Source: Polytrichum commune (Eukaryota > Streptophyta > Polytrichopsida > Polytrichales > Polytrichaceae). Taken from it: 60,000 nt of DNA. Position 1 is the first letter of the stretch; every line of letters starts with the position of its first letter. The stretch covers positions 40,084,440-40,144,439 of the forward strand of contig OX485807.1 in NCBI GenBank assembly GCA_950295325.1. Reading direction: 5' to 3'. The position numbers were made by a program, and so were the translations under genes. Under the pieces are notes generated by a model. It was not told the origin of the DNA, did no database searches, and was given only the letters and a program-made list of their open reading frames with translations. Below, piece after piece: positions 45,980 through 58,424 of the stretch.

Positions 45980-48900
45980 ATGGACCGGAATCCTATCCTG
46001 GCTCCTCCCGTGAAAGTGGAGCCAGAGTTGAGCCTGGAAGACAAAATCAAAGAAGTCTTGGTTCTGGTTAAGAAAGAAGGATCTCTCACAAAGCAGCAGG
46101 CACGATTCCGATCAACCTGCTTGTAATGTGTCACTAGTGAAATTTTATGCCACATCCTCTCGCCTCTTCGTGTGCTGCTTGAGATTTGCATTCGCGATTT
46201 GCATTTTGTACGAGCTTCGTGCGCTGCCAATTGTTGTTACATTCCCCTAAAACTGTTTTCCTCTTACAGCTTGGCGTGGCAAGTGTGCATGTTGTAGTAA
46301 AGTGAAGCAGCAGGGCCTGTTGTTGTTGGACTTTTTTAGCTTTGGATTTGTCAGACATCAATATGCGTAGGTTTAAGTATTTTTCCTATCTCGTGCTCCT
46401 TGAACTCAATAATGGCTGCGCATTTTTCTCACTGGCATTGTCTTGTCCGCAGCTCGAGTTTTGCGATGAAGCCTGCATCACGCGTTACTTGAGAGCTCGT
46501 GGGAACAGTGTTCGGAGGGCGGCAAAGATGCTAAGAGCAACGCTCAACTGGCGTGAAAAAATCAACATTGGTAATAACCACTCTGACAGCGTATCTTTGT
46601 TGTGGTCGGAAAAATACGAACGTTACACTCTATGCTTTAAAAATGTACTGGAGCAGATGTTAAGTGGAGGAAGTTTTCCATGTCTTCAGGATACTTGATA
46701 GCGGACGAGTTTCCAGCTGAGCTTGCGGCGGGAGCTGCGTATGTTGCTGGCCATGACGAACAAGGTCGACCCGTCATGGTAAGCTCTCAGCAGTGTCTTG
46801 TTTACTAGGTTTTTCCTTCTACTAGGGCACACTTGCATGTGCCGGCTGTACTTGCAAGGTAAAATAGAATTTTCCGACATCAGCAAAGTTTTTCGCCAAT
46901 ATTTTCAAGCATCTTGTTGACCGAGCACTTTCATGTGGAGTAGGGGACCAACATACGAGAGATTAATATTGTCTTGGTGTCCGACATGCAACTTGGGATG
47001 TTACTGACTTTACACACACCCATTTTGAACGTTACATGATTGGATTTATTGAACCTTATATCTTGAGTTTGTAGAAAAATGAAAACAAATCTCAAAAATA
47101 TGAAAACTTCGGACAAGGTTAAGAATTTTGTCAACATGGTGTTTTTAGTATAAACACAACACTCCCAGGTTTGCAATAATCAATCTATGGAAATCATGTT
47201 TTTCCTGCTCAAAAGAAGTCAATTTCGAGCTTCTCAAATAGAGAAGCAGGCAAGTCCCCTTCTCAAACTTCAACTTCCCCCTACAACCGTGTCGGATGCC
47301 GATTCTAGTTTATCAAATTTTTTATCAACTAGTGGTTTTCGCTGACTTCGCTGCACATGGAAGTGTGCCCTTACTCGCCACCCATAATGGAGTACAGTAG
47401 TGAGATACACATGAGAGGTCACACAATCCGCCGAGAATATACACCAGATTGTTCTTATGCCGCTTTTATATAAAAAATAGTAATCGGTTCTCAGAAACTT
47501 CACCTGACGTTCGTCTTATTATCCTCCTTTTCGATATTTTAGACACCTAGAACAGGCTCCTCTGAGCAAAGAGGGAGCTTTTTTAGTTGGCGAATATAGG
47601 AAGCAATCATCAAACTGTTATCCTTTTGTAGGAAGTTGCGAACTGTTTTTAATAGCTACAGAAATTGAGTGTTGCGTTTGGATGAATGCTACTAAAAGTT
47701 TCAAGAGGACTTTTGTGCAATACCACTTCGCCGCACCCACTGTATATCTTATTTCGTTTAGAATAATGGTAGTATATTGTCAAATGCTTCTCACCTCCAT
47801 TTCTTGAAGGTCAGAGTATTCATTTTGTAACGCTTAACACCGATGAATTCTAAATGCCCCACTCTTTCCGAGTTTTGTAGGGATCACGACCTTGGCTTAT
47901 GAAACTATCTACAGATTTAATTTGATATTTGGCGTTGTTACTTGATTGCAGGTCATAAAGAAAAAGCCCGAGTACATCCTCAATCATACTCATAAACAGT
48001 AAGGCTCCCTTTTTCATCAATTGGTGACAGCATGGCATACATTTGTTGAATTCATCATTCTATGTTGAATACATTTATTCACATAACTGCATGATTGGAA
48101 AGCGATTCAATGAGTGGTGTTATTTCTCAAGTTTTAGGTGTTCAACTGCAGAAGCCACTGTTTAGCAAACAGTGGCAAATTATGGGAGAGGCTTTACTTC
48201 GTGTGGTCTTGAAGATTCATTGTAGAATATCATTCTTGCGCACAAAATTTAGTAGTGTTCGTTGCTGCTGCAGGTATCTACGCTACGTAATCTTTACCAT
48301 GGAGGTTGCAGTCGCTACAATGCCTCCAGGAGTTGATCAGTGGATCCTTATTCTTGACGCTGGAGGTAAGATTCACATGTTTCTTTTTTCAGTTATTGTA
48401 CATGCTCACCTATCCTCCTTTGTGCTTTAGTCTAATGAAAGAAATACATGGAGAACGAGTTGTCTACCAAAACATTCTATCGATTAATACTCACAAATTG
48501 CTCATCATGACAAGCCTTTCTTTCAGCAGTATGCTCGGCCTTGCAAGCCATTGTTTGTATCCGATATTAAAACAATCAGCCTAATTTGACTCGTAGTGGC
48601 AATTTACCATCCAATCCTGGACGTCAGAGGTCAGCCAATGTGCTCCATAATCAACAAACTGCCACTTAATCGAGATCTTGTCCTTAATGGGGTGTCATTT
48701 CCTTGGTGCCCTGGAACTTTTTAACCTCCCTCCTTCCACAATTGAACCTCGGAAGGAAAATGCGTAGCTCTCACTGTTTCCCAATTGTGCCTGAGAAGAT
48801 AGCATGATGGAAGAAAGTTGTGCTACAAGATTTATGAAGGGTAATAGCAGGGGTTGTGGTAAGTTGATTTTGTCATTCAATGTACCACCTGCCATTGTTC

Positions 48901-50061
48901 TACAGGATATTCAAGAATCAGCGCTCCATCACCCAGTGGCATACTTACAACACTGAAGATTCTAGCTGATCATTATCCAGAGAGGCTTGCCAAGGCCTTC
49001 ATAGTAGACGCCTCTTCCGTGTTCTACTATGTCTGGAAGGTGAGGATTATCTCTTCATGCAGTCGTAGAAGGCACATATCATGGTGCATAGAGAAGTGGA
49101 CAGATGAACTTTAGACAAAAATATAGTGGTTAATTATGCTAGAAAACTTGTTTCAAGAAGCTCACTTGCATCCAATTTTGCAGGGAATCTGTACATTTGT
49201 GGACCACTCAACAAGGGGCAAGCTGAGTTTTGCGTACTTGAGGGACTATAGAACAATTCCAAGACCACACTCAAGAGCTGCTTCATTATCTTCACCTTCC
49301 ACGAATTCTTCTAATAGGCCTTTGGGCTTATTTAACTTTTCTCCTGATGAAGTCAAACTTCCAATCTCCCCTTGCAGCTCTACAGCAGGTCTGTTGCAAT
49401 TTTATAGCCATAACCATATATTTTCTCAACAAATATTTCGCGTATTATCTTTATAACCAGAAACGTTAGGTCAGGGATGTCCGTGGCTGCATGGACGAGT
49501 CAAGACATGTGATTACATATGCATTGGGTAGTGCGTCCTATTTTCCTTTTGCACAATTGGACTGATGTTGTGTCCGATGCAGGTCCAAAGTTTGATGAGA
49601 GTCCAAAGAAAAGTGACAAACAGTCTCATGGAAAGTTCTCCGAGGGACCTGAACTTTCGTCCATGAGGACAAGGTCTTTCTCATTCTCAGAAGTGACCAT
49701 GCCTATATCTTTCCCCTCACATGATGCGAAAGACGAAGAAGAATTCCACAGTTTTCGGAAGGAGGATGATGAAATTGTGATATGCAGCCAACCTGATGTC
49801 CCAGGCTCAGCTCCTGCACGAACAAAGCGAAGCAAGACACCCTCCTGGGATGGCTTTGTGTCCATTTTCTATGCACAAAAAAAGGAGGAAGCCGCCATGA
49901 TAGAGGAACAAAGGACTAGAAGTGTTGATTTATTTCGCCCATACTTAAGATTTCTACAGGCACCTTACAATGAGGCAGAATATAGGGCAATGATGAAACC
50001 TCCCCTTGGTGGGTTGGCCACAATCATCTCTCGAGATCTGAAGCGCATGGACAGCCTCTAA
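45980..50061 (+). CDS. Sec14-like CRAL-TRIO lipid-binding/transfer protein
   Basis: Exons 45980-46099, 46453-46570, 46690-46778, 47952-47998, 48274-48365, 48906-49039, 49184-49388 and 49583-50061 join in frame to 427 residues. Residues 15-75 form the CRAL-TRIO N-terminal helices (LEDKIKEVL; LEFCDEACITRYLRARG; RAAKMLRATLNWRE). Residues 80-220 are the Sec14 lipid-binding fold (HDEQGRPVM; MEVAVATMPPGVDQWILILD; YPERLAKAFIVDA; VDHSTRGKLSFAYL). The C-terminal ~200 residues are a Ser-rich, probably disordered region ending in a conserved-looking block (SVDLFRPYLRFLQAPYNEAE, then YRAMMKPPLGGLA). Family members exchange or present phosphoinositides and other lipids at membranes. Intron 1 seems to start with GC (CAG/GCACGA); the alternative GT at 46132 would insert 11 residues into the N-terminal helix region. 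The ligand is not predictable from sequence. Confidence 0.92.
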
Positions 50062-50869
50062 ACTTTAACTACACGAGGTCCCTTAAATCAATTGTCCACC
50101 TGGTGGGATCTTGAATTTATAGCCGGTAGGCAGCCTAGGTGCTCTTCAACCCTTTGGCTCTCCCTTCGTGTACATTTAGTAATAGGTACCCTCTTCCTGA
50201 AGAGTTTGGGTTGCTCTTGCCATTTTAAGGAAGATTGGGGAGGATCTTAGTTAAGCTTCTGGTAAATAGTCACAGGTTTCCTTGAAAGGTGCAGAAGTCC
50301 ACCTCGGCTTCTCTCTCCTGGAATATGACACAGAATTCTCGACATTCATGTGACAAGATGTCAATCACCTATTCATTCTTTCAGTAATTTTATTCCGCGT
50401 TTATTCACTTCGTTGCTAGTGACGCTTCTGAACACTGGTAATGCGTGTGTGAATCTTTCCATTTCCCTGTGATCTCCTTTCCTTCATTTTGTCTTCATAT
50501 TTACCTGCATTTACAATCGTGTGTTCAATCTGCATGTTTCAATGTAACAAGTACCCCAATCCTGCCACTGTTTGTAATCTCACCTCCCTCCAAGATCGAC
50601 TACAACTTTCGTTCATGATGCAAACTTTCCACTGGATTGCAGTGTGTGCGAAGAGAGAGGTGATTTTCTGACACCGAATTAATCTTTGCCCAAGACATTC
50701 AACGAATTTACCATGAAACAGGCAACAACTGAGGAATATAAACCTAAACCTTGAACGGAAAAGCACCGAACCTTTCAGAAAGCAGCTCTCACCTTCAGCA
50801 TTTCAACGTTTTAGAGCAAAGTGGATGTTGCATCGCTACCTTTGGATCACTTCAGGGTTGCAAATCGAC
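50062..50869. other. 3' flank of the Sec14-like gene
   Basis: Presumed 3' UTR and downstream sequence. No further gene is seen. Confidence 0.4.
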
Positions 50870-51535
50870 ATACCTGCTTCATGGGGTTGCCCCACACAAA
50901 GACTTGAGCCCAAGCTCAAAGATTGCAAGTTTGTTGGGCCAAGGTAAATGAAATTGAGCTCTAACATGTGCCTAGGATGATGGAGCTTTGTCTCAAGGTT
51001 GGTCCTTGCATGTTTGTAGTTTGATTTTCAAGTTCATGCACCACTCGAGCTTGTAGAAATTTCAAGTCCACAATGACTTACACGTTCAAGTTTGGGGTTG
51101 AATTTGATAAGAATATGGAAAAGGCAGAACCAAAACTCCGCCATTTTAGGTACATGTAATGGTCCAGAATAATTTACTCGGCTTACCAAACTTGCAAGCT
51201 TGCGGCTCACAGGAATGCCACAAACAACTTGAGCCCAAACTCAGCCTTGCACGTTTGGTGGACCAAGGTGAAAACCTTTGAACCCTTACATGTGCTAAAA
51301 AATGGTGGAGCTTTGTCTCAAGGTTGGTCCCCTCTATTTTAAGGTCAAACCCAAACACAGACGTGTTGAATTTCCAAGTCTAATGACTACAAGTTCAAGT
51401 TTGGTCATGAGCTTGAAAGCAAACCTCAATCAAGGAGGAACTGGTCTTCGACCATTTTATGCACATGTAAGGATCCAAACTAATTTACCATGCCTCCTCA
51501 CCAAACTTGCAAGCCACACTTAGCCCTTCATTGCT
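50870..51535. repeat. About 327-bp direct tandem repeat, two units
   Basis: The unit containing ACTTGAGCCCAAGCTCA (about 50900) recurs as ACTTGAGCCCAAACTCA (about 51227). Further shared blocks are GGTGGAGCTTTGTCTCAAGG and CCATTTTA.G.ACATGTAA. Copies are clearly diverged. No coding frame. Confidence 0.82.
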
Positions 51536-51566
51536 AGATGCTTGTGTGGTGAGCCTCCCTTTCTAA

Positions 51567-51819
51567 GAAGAGAGAGAGAGTTGTCGTATACAAGTGTACC
51601 TCTCATCCATCCAACATACAAACTTGACTCCCTATAGATTTGTTGCCGATTCATCTCAAATGACTTCAAGTAAACTAATTCCGGATTTCCGAAGTTGATT
51701 CCAATGTCAAATCAACTAAAATAAGTAACCTCCCATATGCATACTATTTCAGTGCTATTATGTTCATATAGGTATGAATGATAGGTTATGCTCATAGACA
51801 ATAAATTCACTCTCTCCCC
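51567..51819. mobile_element. MITE, GAGGGAATTATCG family, copy 3
   Basis: The interior (CATCCATCCAACATACAAAC, CTATAGATTTGTTGCCGATT, ATGTCAAATCAACTAAAATA) matches the copy at 5931-6170 in the same orientation. The ends have decayed to GAGAGAGAGTTGTCGTATAC and AATAAATTCACTCTCTCCCC. Confidence 0.75.
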
Positions 51820-51899
51820 TTTCAAGCGACCCTTCACTCCCATCTTCAAGTCAAGATGTGGACATCACAAGAGTGATCATGCAATGCTTGGTTAGCCTA

Positions 51900-52206
51900 A
51901 GGGTCACTTCACACACGAGACTGAAGGCCCGTGACCATTGCATTCTAAGAACTCTCATTGGTCGAAAAGACAAAGACCATCCAAGTTCACTTCGCACTAG
52001 AAGATGAAACCCTAAGAACCCCAAAAAATCAACATGGATGAAAAGTCTACATAAATCCTTACATGGCAGCTTATAAATCCACATAGTTCATGGTCTACCA
52101 TAAGTTGCATCAAGCCCACGTCTTCCGGCAGACCTTCATTTGGATGAGAATCAAGGGCCCTCAGAGTTGCTCGGCCATGGCCCTTGGCTTGTGTATGAAG
52201 CGGCCC
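51900..52206. mobile_element. MITE, AGGGCCACTTCACACA family, copy 3 (reverse orientation)
   Basis: Ends AGGGTCACTTCACACACGAG and TTGTGTATGAAGCGGCCCT. The interior is the reverse complement of copy 1 at 29849 (GTGACCATTGCATTCTAAGA, CTCATTGGTCGAAAAG). Confidence 0.83.
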
Positions 52207-52298
52207 TCAAGCTCCCATTGTCCCATATCGTTTGTGGGCCGCATCTTCAGAGACTCCGAGCATATAAACATCCTCACTTCAAGCGTAGAAATCACAGA

Positions 52299-52418
52299 GC
52301 CGGGTGCTCAGCACAGAGCGAACTATTCTTTCGCCTTTTACTAAAGAATGCCGTGCGCTGGGTACACCTACCGGCATACCCAATTTTTTGGATTGCTCCT
52401 TCTAGGGGCCCACCCAAT
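52299..52418. repeat. Hairpin repeat, copy B
   Basis: GCCGGGTGCTCAGCACAGAG through ATTCTTT/AAAGAAT and CACCTACCGGC to GGATTGC and GGGGCCCACCCA. Nearly identical over its core to the copies at 23164 and 54495. Confidence 0.9.
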
Positions 52419-54494
52419 GTTATAAGCAAAATAGGACGTCACAGGGAATTCGGGCTTTCTGTGCTATGTTCAGAGGTTTTAGTAGGGCCGCTGGATTTTT
52501 ATGTTTCTCGGCGCTCTAGCGTGCTTCTCATGTTTATAGTTTCGTGAAATTTGGCAAATCGAGTGATTTTAGGATATCGAATGAAGTGGATGGAAGAGAG
52601 GAGTAGATTCACAGGCTGAATGTTTTGTCCTGAAACAAATCAAAAGGTTGCTTGAATCCCAAGTGGATGGAAGAGAGGGGTAGCTTCGATCACAAGCTGA
52701 ATGTTTTGTCCTGAATCAAATCGAAAGGTTGCTTGAATCTCAAGTGGATGGAAGAGAGGAGTGGGCTTTACTAGGTAACCACAAGGATCAGCAGGCTGGT
52801 ACAGACCACAGAAATATTGTGGAGATAGTATTGGGTCAGATCTCTGATCAATGCACTCTTGAGGCACTCTTTCCCAGACACAAACAATGAGATGAACTAT
52901 GTAAATTTATAGAGGCTTCCAGCCATATTTGCACAGCACTCGTAAGAAACTGACGAGGCTACTGTTTTGAATGTACTTTGAGTAAGCTTCTAGGCTTATT
53001 CAGGAACCTTTCACTGGCTCCAACCGATATTTACTTGATCACATGGATAGAAGATACCAGAGTGCGCCAAAATGTACATAAACTTCTCACTTCTGCTCCC
53101 GCAATCTGTGATTTAGTCTTTAGGGCGTTGCGTCATGCGAAAAGCACTGCAGCGAACATACATTGCTAAATGAGCCTCATCAGCTAAAACGCCGCTCGCG
53201 GACATTTGATGCATCCAGACTTACTACAATGTGTGCAACCCTGACTTAAGAATGCACACTTCTGTATGCTCATATTCAGAATAAGGTTACCGTAATAGGA
53301 ATACAGGGCATGGATGCAGGTCACGGAGCATATGTGTAAACTTCAACATAATTTTCGCCCAACCTCTGTCGAGTTGCTTCATGGCCTCGAAGAATGCACA
53401 TACAAGTCATAATTTCTTGGCACACAGTCAAGTTGAGGCTTATAAACATTTAGCTTCAAAAAGGTACCCATCATGAAGCCTACACCAGCTTCACCAGACA
53501 CCAAAATCATGCATCAATAATCATTAATACGAAATGTGACAATTCCAACACCAAAGCTTAAATATGTTATTGAGGATCGTAAGAGTGCCAGAGGATGTTG
53601 AAGTGACTGATGACCTCCCTCGCCGTTTCGACCTTCATCACATTTGGTAAACTGAAGTGTGGCGAGCAGATAGGGTTTGAAGATCGCCATGCTCTACGGT
53701 AAAAGGATAAATTTCTAAGGTTGAGGCATCTATAACTGATAAAATAAGAGATTTTGCATCTCTTTAGGAGGGCATTTGAAAGAGGGCATTGAAGGGAATC
53801 CAGTAACACCACTTCTGTCTGAAATAGGAAAGGATGACGCTTTCAAATGTTGTTTTTGGCACTGATGAGAAGCCATCAGGATAGTGAGATTATATATCTT
53901 TGTTGGCACTCATCCGGGTTGCTTTTCAGTTCACAGCTTGGGCCAACAGGGTCGATCGTGTGTGTTCAGGAATTTGTGCACCGGCGTACATCCTGAGGCT
54001 TCCAGAGTCAACTCTACTCGAAAAATGTTAGGGGCATCATTTGTGGACGCTTGAGACTCTGTCCACGACGGTTTTTCTCCGGAGGCACTTGTGCACCTGC
54101 ACCCAGGAATGCGTAGATTTTCTTCGTCAACAGCGGAATTCATGGATGTTCCACACTTGTCCAGTGCATGCTGTTGCCCGGTGAAGGTGAAGCTCATTTT
54201 TTTTGTGTGTGTGTTCACTTCTTCAACCATTTCAATAAAGTGGAGTTTTTGGATCCCCGACTGCCAGTGATGATGGTGGTCCTGATTGCATCACAAGGAG
54301 CCCACCACCCATAACTGCATCCCAGATTACAATCCGAAATGAGAGCACTAGAGTATGATGAAAACACCACTCAACGGTCAAGCTTCCAGATGAATTAGAG
54401 TGGAGGCTCCAAATATGCCCCATACTGTTGGTGATACGGAGCTTGAGAACCACACAGGTACATTAACCTCTTCAGCTGCCGTAAGATTCACAAT
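52419..54494. other. Region with a short tandem repeat and no supported gene
   Basis: About 52583-52765 holds two to three units of an ~85-bp tandem repeat (GTGGATGGAAGAGAGG, CTGAATGTTTTGTCCTGAA). A 99-codon minus-strand frame (54230-53931) has a plausible composition, but no domain or splice partner is recognised. Confidence 0.45.
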
Positions 54495-54610
54495 GCCGGG
54501 TGCTCAGCACAAAGCGAACTATTCTTTCGCCTTTTACTAAAGAATACCGTGCGCTGGGTACACTCACCGGCATACCCTATTTTTTGGATTGCCTCTTCTA
54601 GGGGCCCACA
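54495..54610. repeat. Hairpin repeat, copy C
   Basis: GCCGGGTGCTCAGCACAAAG through ATTCTTT/AAAGAAT and ACTCACCGGC to GGATTGC and GGGGCCCACACA. Same structure and orientation as copies A and B. Confidence 0.9.
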
Positions 54611-57600
54611 CAGGTCCAAGCAAACTAGGAGTACAAACTCTGCAACAAGATAATTGCGTTCTTTGTATTTAGGAGCACAATTTTGGTAATTATTCCGGAA
54701 CCCTACAACCGCTGCTGGAATACAAGGATACAAATCAATCGCTTATTTGCGAAGAATGCTTACTTTTCCTACTGATGAAATATGGTGAAATGGACAAGTA
54801 TCTCCTCAAAGCCAGTTATCAATCTTATATTCTTAACAATTTGTGACCATCAAACAACAAATCTAACTCGGGCATTCCCGTTGGGAGGTGATTATGAGGT
54901 TAGCAAAGCCATGTTCTTCGAATGCCATTCCTTCTGGGTTTTGCATGATCAAAAGTTAACCTGGAGTACACTGTTCTTAAAACATGTTGGACATTTCTCA
55001 CATCTTGATTTCTCAAACCCGATGTTTCTTTTTTGCGGTAGCAGATCCTCCGACGAACCAGATAGTTTATGACTTGAATACTAAATAAGTGTCTACTCAG
55101 TTGCGGGTCATGAGTGCGCAGCTACTTCGTGCAAGAGGGTCCCCACAGTACTGCATGTGTTCATTTTCTGGAGAATCACCTACAAAGCTGAACCTTTCTG
55201 TGCGTGGCACCGAAAATAAATTGGTCGTCACACAGCAAGGTCTTCAATGGCCAACCTTCCTTCATATTTGCTTTTGGTATGTGGTGAGCTGAGCATGGAA
55301 ACCCACGTCAGGACACAGTCTACGATCTGCACATTGAAAGTGGCAATGATGGGTGTCAAGAGCTAAATCTGCACAAGAGTTTTAATGTGATTCTATGATT
55401 CCTGCAGGGCACTTTGGATTCTGGAAGTTGGAACAGGCTACACGGTTACTTGATCGTGGACGTTCACTTGTATTCTGTAGTCGGCGCTTCTCCGCTGCCC
55501 CGCTTTTCTTGAAATCACGTCCATCCGAGACCATGGTATTGTTACTAATTGCATTTTATATGATTCGTTTTTGTGGCTCGACCTGATCAAGCACTTGTGC
55601 TGGAGCTAGTTGGAACTGCCGACGTCTTGCAAATTATTCGGCTGCCATGTGGATTGATTAGCTCTCGGATCGGAGGTCTGTGTGACCTTCGTGTGTGATT
55701 CGATGGAGGAGAGGAGAGGAGACCCCTTATTCGTTGTTATGCACATGAAGTGCTAGACTACTAGGAATTTTGAGTAAGTTGGTGCGCACACTCTTGAGTT
55801 GTGAACTATTTCTCTTGCTCCATGCAATGAAGGTCAAATTTCAGTTCTGTAGTGCTCCTGCGTGCTGATTCTGATCAATTACAGGAATTCCGCACTGCAA
55901 GCGACTACGTCTGTCTCAATATTGATTGTTCATTTCTATCTCAAGGTTTTCTGGCCATGCAGGTCACCTGAAGCAGATCTAAACATTGCGGAAGGTTCCT
56001 TGGTCTGGTGTGTGCCAAGTGTGCTGAGTCTTTTAAGCCCGAAGACGTCTTCTTTGGTTAATACTGGAAAGAATTTCCCTCTCCTCCTCACGATTTTGAG
56101 TCGAAGCGATTCAAAACAGGTGTAGAATGACGACTTGCGAATTGTCCTGAGAAGTATCCAAGACCTGCTTGGGTGGACATATGAAAAATTCATTGAAAGC
56201 TTAGTGAATGTGAATGGAGTTACGGGCCACCGCTTGAAACGGGTTGAAGATGGGCACACCGCAACACATGCTGGAAGAAGTTTCTTACAACGATAATAAT
56301 ATCCCAAGGAAAAGATTGTGATTGGGATAAAAGTATGGGTTACTGGCTTCCAAGATCGTTTTGAAGACCTCACTTGATACTAAATGTATAGTTGAACTCG
56401 ACCTTGGGAAGTGCCCATGCGATGTTAGGAAGAATGCGAAGGGCCGGATGGGAAGCACCCCCTTCCAAATCAAGGAAATTAGTTTTCATTTCGCTCGAGA
56501 TCACAATCGCAGTGAGGATGGCCAGTGCCCCAATGAGAGGTTGGCAGAGGTTTTGTGTCTCAATCAACCACGTCCGCACTCTTCGGCAACTTTGGAGATC
56601 GGTGTCCCAGATTGGTAGAAGTTGTGTTGATAGTGTTGGTGCGCGATGCGCAAGGACACCAACCCATCACTGCCCTTCCACACTTGCACTTTCATGATTT
56701 TGGTGACGACGAGTCTCCGATTACTTGTCACTTATGTGGTGATGAACTTGAGTCAAAATGGTTGAGTGTCTCAAATCTTTCAAGGTCAAATTTTCTAGAT
56801 TGGTAGACCTGAAGACGATTGAAGGTCTACAAAATCCAATCATGGATTGAAACACGTTACCTGTTTTCTATGATCATGGACGTGTACTGAAGGTGAAACA
56901 TCAGCTCAAGGAATTCGTGTCCATGAAGAAACAAGTTTTTTGATGATGCTTCAAGAAAGTTGCTGGAGGTGATGAGTGACATGAAGCTTGTTTTTTCAAC
57001 ATCAACTCGCTTCTTTTTTTTGTGGGCGGCTTTCTTTATGCAGGTAACTTTGACGTTGGGTATGTGTTTTGTCAAGTCAAGTTAGAGCTTTTTCAATATG
57101 CTTACACTAAGATAGAGAGAGTACATTGAAAGTTGACCCATAAAAGTCATGGGGGTACGTACGTACACGATGAATCAAAGATGTACTATATTAAAAGCAC
57201 GATTTGAAGAGTTGGCAAACATAGACTTTATCATTACCTCTTTTTGCTTTTGCAATTTGAAGGTTTAATTTGGAGTTGACCACACAACAAGAGGTTATGA
57301 AGGGTGGTTTTGTGTATCACATTAATCGGTTTGAGATTACAATAAGCATTTGACATCACAGGTATCTATACAGTGGCAAAAGGGAGGATTCAAATCATGA
57401 GTTTTGGAGAATCTTCATCAAATTGTGTTTTTTGCATTCTCACTCGGGGGGTAGTCATTGGTTGGAGTAGCAATATACGTGCGAACAAATGATAGGGTAT
57501 TTTAAAAACATGGGGGCAAAAAATTATAAATGGACTTAAGAGTAATATAGGGTATCAAAAATGGCACTGGACATCTTTAAAGTACTATAGGGTATGGAAT

Positions 57601-58417
57601 AATAGGTAATTTGGAATTATAAGTAATGCAAGCCATTTTTCTATTAACCCAAAGTAGAAATTTACATAATGATAGCATGTGAAAAAAAGAAGAGAATTGA
57701 AAGTAATACCCCCCTATAAAATAGTGGTTGTTCGCACCTATATCCTTAACTTTTTAACACACTGCCCCCCCCCCCCCCCCCGAGCATTCTCAATCATACT
57801 TTTCAAAATAAAATAAAATAATTAAAACTCATGGTTTTGTATAATTGATTTTTGGTTCAAAAAGATTTGAGTATTTTTTTAGTTTTGGCCAAATATTGTG
57901 TTTGAAACCACCCCCCCCCCCCCCCTCCTTGTCAAAATAGACATCACCTTCATAATAGACATCAAAATAGACATCATCCCATGTGGATCGAGGTGGTATC
58001 ATACCCCTCTATTTGGATGAGTTGGTGTCATCTCTTGTTATTTAAATGTAAAAGAAGGTCCATGTTTTAGGCTAAGGTGGCCTCACTGTTCATTAATAGG
58101 ATGAATCAGTGTCACCTCTTGTTATTTGAAGTCTAAATGATTATTCATGATTTACATTGCCATCTTATGGTTTTGCAATAGGGAGGATTTTAAAACTATA
58201 AGTTGTAAATTTGGTGGAGGATGGGATGTGTTATCAAGTTACTAACAATGTTGCTAGTTTCTATGGTAATTTTGATGAAACCTTACTTTTATTATTATTT
58301 TTGATCAATTCAAAGGCCATGTTAATTACAAGATTGATTTTTTGGGGCCGTTAGAGAGGGGTTTGATAGATGTTGTATAAATCTTAGAACTAAAAGTTGT
58401 AAAACACTAAAAACTTA
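54611..58417. other. Decayed, possibly once-coding DNA; no supported intact gene
   Basis: Several short plus-strand stretches look coding but are interrupted by stops or shifts: 55405-55536 (WKLEQATRLLDRGRSLVFCS), 55583-55699 (LVLELVGTADVLQIIRLPCG), 56127-56297 (LRIVLRSIQDLLGWTYEKFI), 56600-56800 (DDESPITCHLCGDELESKW) and 56870-57000 (RVLKVKHQLKEFVSMKKQVF, then a one-base shift at a T run). I recognise no family. They may be fragments of one dead gene or of an old element. Poly-C runs occur at 57765-57781 and 57910-57925. Confidence 0.35.
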
Positions 58418-58424
58418 GTATTCG

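Noticed and set aside
45658-46230. 190-codon minus-strand frame
   Set aside because: Antisense to the 5' leader and first exon of the Sec14-like gene; its Leu run is the GCA repeat reversed.
55936-56373. 145-codon minus-strand frame
   Set aside because: The opposite strand shows more protein-like fragments; no motif here.
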